The notes under the pieces are model-generated. The model ran no database searches, had not been told where the DNA came from, and was given only the letters and a program-made list of their open reading frames with translations. A stretch of 64,000 nucleotides of DNA, taken from positions 58,623,585 to 58,687,584 of the forward strand of contig NC_088170.1 of the NCBI RefSeq assembly GCF_028769735.1. The letters are read 5' to 3'. This document shows, piece after piece, positions 26,739-38,457 of this stretch. This stretch comes from Zonotrichia leucophrys gambelii (Eukaryota > Chordata > Aves > Passeriformes > Passerellidae). Made by a program: the position numbers and the translations under genes. Each line of letters starts with the position of its first letter. Within the stretch, counting starts at the first letter, position 1.

Positions 26739-26843
26739 ATATGCACTTATTTGGCCATTATCCAGCTCATGATGATTTCTATCTTGTAGTGTGCAATATC
26801 TGCAATCAGGTAGTCAAGCCACAGGTTTTCCAGTCACACTGCG
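26739..26843 (+). CDS. ATXN7L1: ATXN7L1 internal coding exon (N-terminal zinc finger)
   Basis: This 105-nt internal exon is flanked by a good acceptor (pyrimidine-rich tract ending in CCCACAG) and a consensus donor (GTAAGT at 26844). Both ends are phase 1: the first codon is split (G|AT, Asp) and the last base is the G of the next codon. The peptide runs [14 protein letters not shown], then YLVVCNIC, then [13 protein letters not shown]. It holds the CxxC and the following His of the ataxin-7-family N-terminal zinc finger; the last zinc ligand would come from the next exon. As I recall human ATXN7L1, only two residues differ (CSAC there, CNIC here). VFQSHC favours ATXN7L1 over ATXN7, which has AFQ at this point. 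In ATXN7 and yeast Sgf73 this finger anchors the deubiquitinase module to SAGA in the nucleus. Intron retention would stop translation at once (Gly-Lys-stop). Paralogue identity is recalled from memory, not searched. Confidence 0.93.
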
Positions 26844-29800
26844 GTAAGTGAATGTTTTCTTTCCTGAATTACAGTGCCAAACTGGCGTATGGCTCTCGTA
26901 AGAATCATTGCAACAATCATAACAGAGGCATTGCAGATGGACTTTTGTGGTTATCTTGTGTTCTTTCCACAGAAAATACCAGCAATGCCTTCAAATAAGC
27001 ATATTTCCTGTAGAGGAAGTTGAATTAGTTGTTCTGGAAGCTGAGCTTTTCACATTGAACTTGTTACACTAAATTAATGTGTTACAACAAATAAATCCTG
27101 TTAGCTAGAGACTAGCTAGGCCAAAACTATTATGACCTAACATTGGATTGTCTTTTATCAAAGCTGCAGATTGAGATCTATGATACTGATCTACATCAAT
27201 TAGAAGTTGGATGTTATGGATTGTTTTCTGATGGGATTAATGTGCATCTATATATAGGGTATATTTTTATATTTATCCTAAAGTTTAAATTTTGTACAGA
27301 ATTTGCATTTTGAAGCACATTTCTTAAATAAACATTTTTCTAGAGTCTTGAGAAGCACATGCATATATTAATTTCTCAGTTAGTATGACAACAAGGTGAT
27401 GATTTTTATGTTGACTATTTGAAAGCAGAATTACTTCAGTTAGAATATTTTGGTATTGATTAACAAACTACTTTCAATTATTTCTGAAAAACTTGATCCC
27501 ATGGTCTGGTTTATTTATTACTTATCTAGTGGTTTATTTGTTATTTGTCCAGTAATTTCTTTCTGTGGTGATTTTTTTGTTGTTTTATTTTTTTAAGGTG
27601 TGCAAAGGGTGACTGGACTAGCTTTGTATAAGGTTTAATAAAATTTAGTTTAATCAAAATAATTTGAAGGTGGTTGCATAATAATGAAAGGCAGCTACTA
27701 CTGAGGATGGAATCAATTTAATACATTAAGGAAAAGAATAGCCCAGCTGGATTTTACTTGTCTAAATACAAGTAAGCTTCACAAATCCTGTACCTCTTTT
27801 AGTCTTTTTGTCAACAAAGCAACTCAGTAATGGAAAAAAGTAAGTGGGATGGACAGAAAACAGTTTATTTACTTTTAAAGACTATTACCTAAATACTGGG
27901 TTGTGTTTGTATAGATAGACTGCTAACAACAAGGCAGGAGTAACTGCTTTCACCTTGGGAGGCAGTTCTAAGACTTGGCACCAGCTTTGACCTAGATTGA
28001 AATAACAGTGAAAAAATGGTTATAGTGAAATACAGCTTTCTATCCAGTGAATGAGAAAAGGGCTAGAAGTATTTTCTAGGGTGAAAAAAGCTTATTAATT
28101 TAGTGGTGGGGGCAGATGTTGATTTTAGTGTATTAACAAGCCGTCATTCTATTTTTTTTCACAATGTGTTTCTTGCCCTCAGTCTTGTATTGTTCCTTTC
28201 TGCCCAGCTTCAGGTTTCTTGTGATTGTTTCAGTAACAGAAAAGCTTCTCTGCATGTGGCTGTAGGTACAGTGGGCACATAAACATGGAACTTGTGCATG
28301 GATAGAATGTGCTTCAGGACTGAAGGAGCTGTGGGAGGCCTTGCTGTGTCCTTCCAGAGCTGAGCTCTTTCCTGGGCGTTAACCTGGTTTGGTGAGCAGT
28401 GCGGGAGCTGGTCCTGTGTTCAAGCAGTAGGCACATAGAATAATGTTCCTGCTCGATGGGAGTAAACTCCTCTGTGTTAGAAGGGATTTTTGAGCTCTTT
28501 GTAAGTAATGGATTGCCATCAGTGTTAGAGTAATGTAAACTACAAAGATCCCATGAGTTACTGTCTGCTTTTCTCCATTATTCCAATTTGTTTACTATTC
28601 CCTTCATCTTCATTCTAGCAATTCTTTTACACTGGGTGATTGAATGTTAAGTTATGAATTGCTTGATTTAAGAGCCTAAGGTCAATAAAGACTTGGAAAA
28701 AAAACTGTTAACAAACCCCCGGAGAATACTGAAAATAATTGACCACAGGTCTGGAAGATTGTATTTAATCTAGTCAGACTTGTTTCAGGAAAGGTATACT
28801 GGAATATTACTTTAAGGCCTGTGAAAAGGCTTTAAATAGATAATTTTTTTTTTTTTTAAAGAAGAAACAGTAAAGGCAATGTACTAAAATATAAAAGAAG
28901 TTTTAGAAGATAGGTCTCTTCAAAGTCTCGTGAATTTTTGTAAAATACCTAATAATTTATTTTTAAAAAATTATTCTGTTAAAAATACTCCATATTATAT
29001 ATGTGAAATGCATCTACTAATTTATCATTTTCATTAGAAATGAGTAAGATTTAAAGAAGGCCTACACAGAGATATTATTAATTGATCTGTAGTTGCATTG
29101 TCTGGTCAGGAAATTATAGAAAGCTCCTGATAGAAAACACATTAACCATTAACTGCTTGTGGCTGGATAATTTTTTGGTGGATGTGTTATGGTTCCAGTA
29201 GTCCATTGAGAAAGGCCTGGACAAGGTCTCATTTGAGACATTGATTCTGGCTGCACAGAGCTCTTCTGTGAAGCAGGAATATTTAATTTTCTGTTCTATT
29301 TCAAGTTTTATCACCTTCAGACACATTCATTTTTGTGGATCAGAATTTCTTTAATTAGAAGATGCAGCAGAATGCTTTTAAATTCAGTGATGCCAGGCAT
29401 GTCTGTCAGTAGATTTTGAGGTGTTTTAGACTATCATATTTACCACAAAATGCATTATTCCACAGGTATTGAATTGCTGCTTCAAAGCTGTAATACAGAC
29501 AATGGAAGGAGAAAGCATTAAAAGCCACTACTGGTTTTTTGGCTCTTGGAGGTTGTGTCATGGGGAGTCTTTATTGCTGTTGACAAGGGCTTGTAGAGAT
29601 CTATCCCAGAATCTCCCACAAAGTGTGGTTTGTTGCTAATATCCCTGGTAAGATCCAATCCATATCCTCTCAGTAAGAAACGAGGTCCATGCCAGGCACA
29701 TGCTTTATGTTTCCAGGTTCCCTGCATTGTAACTTGAAGGTCTTGGCTTCAGAGCAGCACTGGAATGCTTTAGTTTAGCAGAGGTTTTTGTAACACTTCT

Positions 29801-32800
29801 CTTGAGCCCTTGCTGGCATCTGCCTTTCTCCAGAGTGTAAGAGGACCCACTGTTTCATTTGCTTCTGATTCCAGACATGTGGCAGCCATCCTTGTCGATG
29901 GCTTTGTGAGGTTGTGAATATTATAGAGGCAGATGTTGTTTTAAGGGCTTGATTCCTGGAATATCAAGCAGAGAAAAAGAAAAATCTGGTTGTGGTTCAA
30001 GCTACTTTAATGGCAGGCAGTGCATCATAGAACCTTAGGCAGTAGAAATCAGGAAGGTAAGAGAAGAGATCTGGCTAATGAGAGGACTGACTTGCTGGGC
30101 TTGAGAGTGTATGTAGTGAACACAACATAGAGCTTGGTGTTGCAAAGTAACAGATCTGTTCCAGCCCATAAGTCAGAGAAATACTGAGCTGTTTATAAGA
30201 GTAGTTTCACATCCTTGCATCTGCAGGATAACCATTTCCATTTGTAAGTATTAAACCGTTCATTTATCTATGATGTAAGCCTACCTGGAAGAGACTTGCT
30301 GTTATAGGCTGCTGGATAAACCATGTAAGTCAAATAAGTTCTTGAGGTTGTTTGGTGTTACTGTGCACTTATAAAATAGTATATCATAATGTCATCAACA
30401 ACAGAGTAGAAATTGGGGTGTTTGCTTCGGAAGCTATTTCTTTTAAGTAACTTCTTGTAGTGGCACAGTATTTGGATTTACAGTATCTTGGATTTACTTT
30501 TATTTTTAATGTATGAACATGTATTTACTCTTCCACAAAGTAGTTTGAAATAAAAAGTCAGTATGGATATGCAGCTTGTAGCATTCCTAAGTGTACTTGG
30601 CATGTAAGGAATTGTAATTTTGATTTTCAGAAAATTTTAATTTGTTCTCAAATGCCAGCTTCAATGAAGATCACTTCTTGGTATATCAAAATATTGTGCC
30701 ATAGTACAATCCTGAAGTATGATAATGTTCTTGCTGTTTGTTTAGGGTTTTTTGTCCATCTGTTTTCTAGGAGACTTTTAAGCTGGCAATGTATGCTTAA
30801 CTCTGTCCCTTTGACTTCTGTTAACTCCAGTTCTGTGTCATTGTTAAATGCTGGTGAAGATGGCACCCTGTAGCATTTCCCAGGAGACATTTCCATTTTT
30901 CTTTGGCAACAGAAAGATTAAAACTTCATGTTCTTATATTGCATTGTCCGTTGCTAGACTTAAGAGCATCAGATACAGTTCTGGTTGTTATTTTTATGTT
31001 TTGTACATTAGTAGTCTCGTTAACTTTGGTCTTTCCCAGTTAAAAGGAAAACCTCTCATAAAATGTAGCTCTGGCACAGTGAGGATCAAGCAGTGTACTT
31101 TGAGAGAGCTTGTCAAGACATCTTGACTTTTACTGTGAGGAAACTAATTAATGATGGGAAATTGTTAAAAAAAGAATAAAAAGTTGGGGGGATGAGATGG
31201 GGGAGGAGGTGAATTAGCCAAGCTAAAAATGCAGTTTGGTTAAACTACAGCAGCAGTATAACCATCAAAGAGAACTTCCACACGTGCTCTGGAACAGTTT
31301 CCAAAGCTGTGGATGGTCTCTTAATGAATTGAATAGTTAAGATCCCCATTTGATGAAGTTGTAGCATACAGAGAAAACCAATTTTGCTTCATCCTTGGGT
31401 TGGTATCTTCATGTCCTCATGAAACTTGCAAAGGGATATTTCCTTCTTATCCTTCTATTTGGCTGTGTAAGTGCCATTTAAAAGAAAAGCAAACTAAAAA
31501 GTAATGGAGCACTGAAGAATATAAATAAATTATTTTGCCTTCCATATCATAATTATTTTCCCGAGAGAGGTTATGTATTTTGAATTACTCAGAGTAGCTA
31601 TTTTACATTGTGCCTGTAGTGCACTACAATTTAACAAACTGTGATTAAAGACTAGAAGGCTGAACTTGAAGTATTAATAAGAATGATTGGCTTTTTTAAC
31701 ACTAGCTTGAGCATTACTAGTTGGCACCTTTCTTGCATAGGGATTTTGATCCAGGTGTGAGTGTCACATTTGACAGATTATTCTGTTTGTATATTTTCAA
31801 TTATTCAGTACATTGTTTTTTATTAAATACAACTGTTTGGAGATTTGTAATTGTTAATACTTTATCCCCTGCATTTGGCCTTTTATCAGAGACACTTTTG
31901 TGCCCTTAAAGGGCAATGACATTTTGAGTTATTTTCCTGTTACTGTGATTTTTCTTTATTCATAGCCTTGTCAAAACTTGTTCTATGATATTATTATTGA
32001 TTAAATAACTTTCTACTTGTCACATGTTTAGGTTTCACTACATAAAAGAATTAAAATAATAAAAATTGGTCTCATCCCTATGGCTTCTTTTTAAAACTGG
32101 AAACAGTAGCAGCTAGAGTGACAGGATTCAATTTTTTCCTTTGGTAGGGGTCGGAACAGAAGGAATATGGACTTGAATGTTTTATGTACCTTGTATGTAT
32201 ATTTTTATTTATGTGGCTGCCTAGGATACACTGATTTTGTCTGACACTCTAATTTCCATTGCTCTAAATTGGAAACCCCTTGTTTCCAAAAAAAGTTTTG
32301 GTAGCTTTACAGTCCTTCTATCAGAAATCTTGTTCTCAAGACAAAAGTACAGCCAGTAGCATAAACTTCTCTCTTCTGTCAGTGATGAAAATCTCTGCTG
32401 TAGTTTCTGCTATGATACGTGTGGGTCTGTCATGTCCGTGTCCTTGTAAGATTTCCAAGCCCAGCATAATAGCAGACACTGAAACTGGGGTCACCAGCCA
32501 TTTTCTGCACCATTCCTGGAGTAGTTAAATACACACATATCCAGGTCAAGCATGTATTACCCTTGAAGAGACAAAACTAAGACAGCACTTCTTTGAATCC
32601 ATTTTTTCTGTATATATTCTTAGAGTGACATATTCTAGACTGTCAGCAGTTCTTGAGGCTCTGAACAGGTACAAAAATGCAAATTTCTGGCTTTGTTTAT
32701 TCTGTTACCAAATCTTACTTTGTTTATATTCTAACTGCTGATAAGAGTCTGGCCAGAAAAGCACTTAGCTGCATAAAAGGCAATCAATACTTGGTTTAAA

Positions 32801-35800
32801 TGATAAAATGAAGAAAAATCCCTCACAGCTGCTGGCATGTGTGAGAGTGTTGGTCACTTCTATATTGGCTAGTGTGCTCATTTAAGATTGCCAAACAGTC
32901 CTGGGCTTTTTTTATCATTTCACTGAAAGATATATTGACAAGACCATGTCATTCGAGAAAAATGACAACAAAATCCTTTCTACCCTGTATTTACTTGTCC
33001 AGGAAGCAAGAGATTTGGCTTTAGTAACCTTACCACCTGGGAGCTATTCTCTCACCTTCCACCTCCTGAGAGAGGAAAACACACCCAGGATAACCCAGGC
33101 TAAAGCAAGACAACACATGCTTTTTGCTGCAGAGATGTATCATACAAAGTGAACCTGAATGTAGAAAGTAACACCCAGATCAAAGGGAAGGACTGTGATG
33201 GGACTGAAAAATGTGCATCTGATGTTCAGAACAACAGCAACATAATGTGTCTTCACCTGGCGGGGTGCTGAGACCTGCTCAAGGCTTGGAGGAGTTTGTT
33301 GTGCTTTCCTTGCTTAGTCTAGCATGTGGATTAAAAGTGGAGCTGTGTTCAGACCTGCCAACCTGTTTCCTTAGAAGCAAGTAGCATAATATTGGATAGG
33401 GTTGGCTTTTTTTGTATTTTCTGCTATCATCTTTTGCTCAAATTGTTTTCTTTCTTGTTACTAATTCATCATCAGTGACGGAGCCTAAAACAGGGAAGTT
33501 CAGGTATAGCAATAGATATGATACATGAAGAGTTAGAAGGTCAATGAGTAGTTTAAGTAGGAAGCTGACAACTTCCCACAGATAATTTGGCCTTAGGTGG
33601 ATGTGTCAATAATTAAAAATTTCTTCATTCAAAAGATTCTTTGAATGAGAAAGCAGAAACACTTTGGAGTGTTGAATCTCAAAGGACTGTGCATTAGAGA
33701 GCAGTAGTATTCAACAGGAGAAAACATTCAGCAGTGAACAGAATGCCACACATGTATGCAGTTGCTATTCAGCATACTAACCTACACACCCTCCCCATAT
33801 TTCTGTGCATGAAATTGAAGCCTTGAAGTGAAACAGCAGTTAATTGTCTTTTCCCTTGATGTTTTCTATTAAATTCTTTACAGTGCCTTGACTGTGCTGT
33901 AATTTTACAATGCTGATCTTAAATCCACATAGGAAGGAGATGGAAAGAATAATAATGGCACTGGGCTTTTCAGTGCACTGGAAGTCTTACTAGCCTAGTT
34001 TACACATAATCCCTACCATTATATATTAACTCATCTCTTCCACATTGTGTAGTCATTGATAGTATTTGATTAGTGAACCCTTTTGTGTTTTTTGCTTTGG
34101 ATAAATTGTGGTAAATGATGCATGCATAGTTGAACTGGGTGGTGTTGTCATGGCAGTGATGGGCAATATGTATCACATGTAATTTCTTTCAGTCAAGATT
34201 TTAATAGAGTTGTAGCTTTAAATAGTAACCAATAAGGATTTCATTTAAGGAGTGTCCATTAATAGAACTCAGCTGTTGAAGGTTGACTGTAGCATTAGGC
34301 TTAAGTTTAATCTCCTACATACTATTATTTACAGAGCTGTGTTTAGTGCATCAGTCTTTTGGCTGCCTCATTGGTGGAGGAATGGGGGTTGTGATAGTGG
34401 GAGAGAGGAGAGAAATTAGTGAAAATTTTCTGTCATAATCTGTAAAAACCTGACAAAATTAAAATTTGGAGTATTTGGCTTGAAGTCTTCCATAGCATGT
34501 CTTACTGAGTAAGGTGGATGCTTTCCATCTTAGAGAAGGAATGCTTTTTAAAAATAATTTTATAAAGAATTTATGGTCCTATTCCTAGACAAAGCCCAGA
34601 ATAGAATTAAGAGTTTTTTTAAGTCACTGTTTTGGTGAGTAGAAGATAAGCAAGATCACATTCATTCTTATATCAAATTGTGGTAGTCTAAAAAGAGAAT
34701 ATTTGAAGTGGAACATGAATTTGCCAAATACCCAAATAAGAAGTCATTGCTTCTTCACTGCATTCAAAAGTATAGAAGTGTTAAGAGCAAGTCTTGTCTC
34801 TCTGTTATCTCTTTGTATTTCCTGCTTGTGATTAGACAAAGAAGTCTATATGGTGGATTTTTTTAATGTGGGGTGTAGGATTTTTTGGTAATAGTGTTTC
34901 ACTTTACGTACACAATAGTGTTTACTTTACAGAGGATAATTAACATTTTAATTAGCTACTAGTAAATATTGTAAGTTCCATTTCAAGTCTGTAGAAGTCA
35001 TGTCTGCATATAGCCCTCCCCATGGACCATGACTTTTAATAGTTTTCTGAATATTTTGGGTTTACTTAATTTTCTGAGTGTAGTAATTTCTACTGTGTTA
35101 TCATTTAGCATTTTCTTGCAAAAAAAGAAAAGTCTATTAATTTCTTACTGTCTTGGTATTAACTTTTTCTGTAAGCTGGCTCATAAATTTGATTTATGTC
35201 TATTAATCATTGGGCTTTTCCTTGCATAAGCAGTAGCACTTTTTTGGGGTAGTGTCTTCTCTGGCAGCTGAACATCTCCTGTGCCATGAGTTGTGGTTGC
35301 TGAGCCTGCAAGTGAGGTGGCAGGTGGGGCTGGAGTTGCAGCTTGGCTTGGGTGTTCAAGGGTTTCCTTCAGAGCTGGGGAGGCCTGGGAGGAGCTGGAT
35401 GGCCCCAGAATACAAAATACAGCTGTGCCCCCACAGCTGCCTTCTTATGGACACTGGTGAGTGGACAGAAAACTGGAATGGCACTTTATTAGGGTTTGGA
35501 AGTGCTGCTCCTAAGAGACTGAAGTGCTTCTTTCCATCAATGTTTGTGTTGCCTTTCTAACATCTACAGGCCATTTGGGGTGTAGTGAGGAATACAAAAA
35601 TCCCATTGGCATGCAGGCAGATGACAGGGTTGTCTTATGTCTTGTTCATAGGTGTGCAATGGAGAGCAATTAAATTAAATATTGGGCTGTATTTCAAGAG
35701 CTTGATTTTTTTGTCAAGCTGGAAGTAGTTACATTAAATGCCTTTTCATGAAGAAATATTTTTTTATTCAGTGTTTTAAAAAAACTTCTATTTTTGTTAG

Positions 35801-37989
35801 AGAGAGATCTCAGCTGTAATAAACTCACTAGTACAAGGCTTGCAAATTACTTTTCCCACAGTTTTCAGTAGTAACATTTATCCTAGGTTTTGTATACCTG
35901 TTATTTTTTAAAAATATTTCTTCTTATTTTAATATTATTTTTTCATCTAGTATGCAGACATGTTTGTCACATCCCCATGTTTGAAACTATTGAGTTCTGT
36001 TTATTTCATTGTAATAATAGTACACAACCTCTTGGTACCTGACTAGTGTCAAATCTATTCAAAACATTTTATTTGTGGGCATACAATACTGTAGTTAAAG
36101 TTCTCATAATTTCAAATATATCTGAAGCTCCTTGTGTTTCCCATTTCATACCCCTTTAGTGATTCATATAATTATCTTAATGGCTTGTTACTATTATCTT
36201 TAACTGGTGATATTAATGTAATAATTGTCACATTAAAATGTAAAATATTGAATTAGACCTTGCTCTATTACTGCAGGTAGGTTAGACACGCTGTAGGCTT
36301 CTGTTTTCATAATACATTTTTTGTAGTCATTTAGCAAGATTAAAAAACTATATTACTCATGATGCAGTAAGAAAGAAATGTTTAAAATGTTACACAAATG
36401 ATGATGGACTATTGGTTCACTTTAATGTGTGCATATTTTCATTATGATCAATTTTCAAATACTTGATTTAGCTTTCTGCACTGAAACCTACCTATTGTTA
36501 AGATGCCTAAATAAAATTTAGAAAACTTGCCTCATTAACTATTTATGTTTGTGAGATTAGTGATGCTGTTAACTAGGAACATTTTCTTTGACTAGTGCTC
36601 TGGGAAATAACATCTTTTTCCAGTCGCTTTTTTGGGCAGACTTCTTGTTTCTGTGAAATCGTGCCTAGCATCTGCTCTACAACTAGTGAAGTATAACTAA
36701 TAGCATATTTATATAAAATAGCAAGCATTGCATGTGAGAAATGTATTTAAGGCAAGCATTAATGTGTCATTACTTGATACACATCCTTTCAGTTTGTTCC
36801 CTCTGTTTTATAAGGTATTCTTTTCATGAGTATGTCATCAATGTTGTGCTTTACTAATTAGGTAACGAGATAAGTTTGACTTTTTATATTTTTTTTTAAA
36901 TTAAGTGTAGTTTCGTGTTTTGGATTTGAGATTGGTAATTTCACTTTTTAATTCAGTTGGTTAGGATTGACAGGGAGGAGACTGTTTTCAGAGCCACTTC
37001 TACCCAAAAATACTGAAGCAGGAATACATCTGTACAAGCTGACACTTGGTCCAGTAATTGGCCAACAAGACTGTAAAAGTCTACATTGATTATAGATATT
37101 TCAGATAGATTGTATGTGATGGAGACAGGACTGCAGGAACTGGGGAGACCAGTGCATCCTTGTGTGTTCTTTAGGCTTTCTCTGTGGAAGTGTCTTGTGG
37201 AAGTACTGTGCTTGTCCTAACGAGTCTGAAAACAAGTGTTTCTCATTCTGTGATTCTAGATAGATGAAGAGTGTAAAATGTGAGTGCAAGTAATGCTTTT
37301 GAATCTGACTGGGACAACAAAGGATTTGTTTGCAGTTTAAATAAATCTTTATATCACTGTCTAATACCAGATGTATGTAGCAGGAATGCTGAAACGGGCA
37401 GTAAAAGTTTCAGCATTTTTGCATGGGCAGGAAGGGCATAGTCAAGACCAGACAGATAAGTCTGTGAGGAAGGGCGCAGTGCAGAACTGCATGTTTAGTT
37501 AAATGAGTATAGAAATGGTGCAGCAAAAAAGGAAACCTTGAAAAGAAAAATCTGGTATTTGTCACTGTGCTGCTAAACAACTCTGTTGACACAGTGGGTT
37601 TTTTGAAGTTAATAGAAACTTAAGAGCTATGTGGTCCCTTGGAAAGGATTCTTAAAACTTAGCTGTACGCTGTGTGGAGAAATACCTCACTTTTTGGTTT
37701 GCTTTTGTACCAGCAACAAATTATCATTTCCTGTCCATAATAAATGTACACCATAACCCTCCTCTGTCATCACTCATCCAGTTTGACAAGTCCAAATTGG
37801 TCTAATTGTCACTTGTGGAAACTCCCTGTCTCTTTCCTATGTGTTTTTGTATCTTGCCTAACTCTTCTAGACAATTTTGAAGGGATGGAAGCAGTGGTGT
37901 GATGTGCTGTATTCCTTGCCTAACATTTGTTTTGCTTTTGTGACCACTACAAATCATTGAGATGATAATTTCATAGAACTGTTACAAGA
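26844..37989. other. Intronic sequence, nothing recognised
   Basis: About 11 kb of AT-rich sequence with no recognisable exon, RNA gene or transposon. The strongly AT-rich stretch 35700-36900 lacks repeat motifs and could be a conserved non-coding element, but that cannot be judged from a single sequence. Confidence 0.4.
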
Positions 37990-38345
37990 CCAGTGTTTCA
38001 TTATTGTGTAATTATAATTGAAAGACCATCATTTCATATATAAAGTGAACATATTTTTCTTCTTCCATGTCTGTCACTTTACATTTCTCTACATTGAATT
38101 TCATTTCCTATTTTATTACACTGGTCAGTATTAAGTCTTTCTGCAATCTGTTGATTTGCATCTTTAGTACTCTAAATAATTATATACCAGAGATCTTGTT
38201 CTCTCACTAACCACCACATTTTTTCAGTCATTTCTGGATATGCTGAGTAGTTCAAGCACTAATACAGGCTCTTACTGCATGCCATTGCTAAATGCTTTCT
38301 TTGAGGATTGTTTTTACCTTCTTTTCCTTGCCCTGTCAGTAGTTC
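37990..38345 (-). mobile_element. Ancient CR1/L3-like LINE, reverse-transcriptase fragment
   Basis: Read on the + strand, CACTTTACATTTCTCTACAT, then TGAATTTCATTTCCTATTTT, then CTTTCTGCAATCTG and GGATATGCTGAGTAG follow the complement of the L3/CR1 reverse-transcriptase region in order. The reference order is tgcatttatcaacattgaatttcatctgccattttg... and tgaatatgttgaa. The LINE is therefore on the minus strand, opposite to ATXN7L1, and too diverged to encode protein. The consensus is recalled and the edges are approximate. Confidence 0.7.
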
Positions 38346-38392
38346 TGTAGCCTTTGGGTGAGGGTTGCAGCAACATTCTGCCTCAACAGCTG

Positions 38393-38457
38393 GTATCTTT
38401 ACTTTAAGAAATGTGTATCTTTACTTTAAGAAATGTGTATCTTTACTTTAAGAAATG
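38393..38457. repeat. 22-bp tandem repeat, about three copies
   Basis: The unit GTATCTTTACTTTAAGAAAT plus GT is repeated 2.95 times with no mismatch, so it is a recent expansion. It lies about 50 bp past the recognisable end of the minus-strand LINE fragment. Confidence 0.95.
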
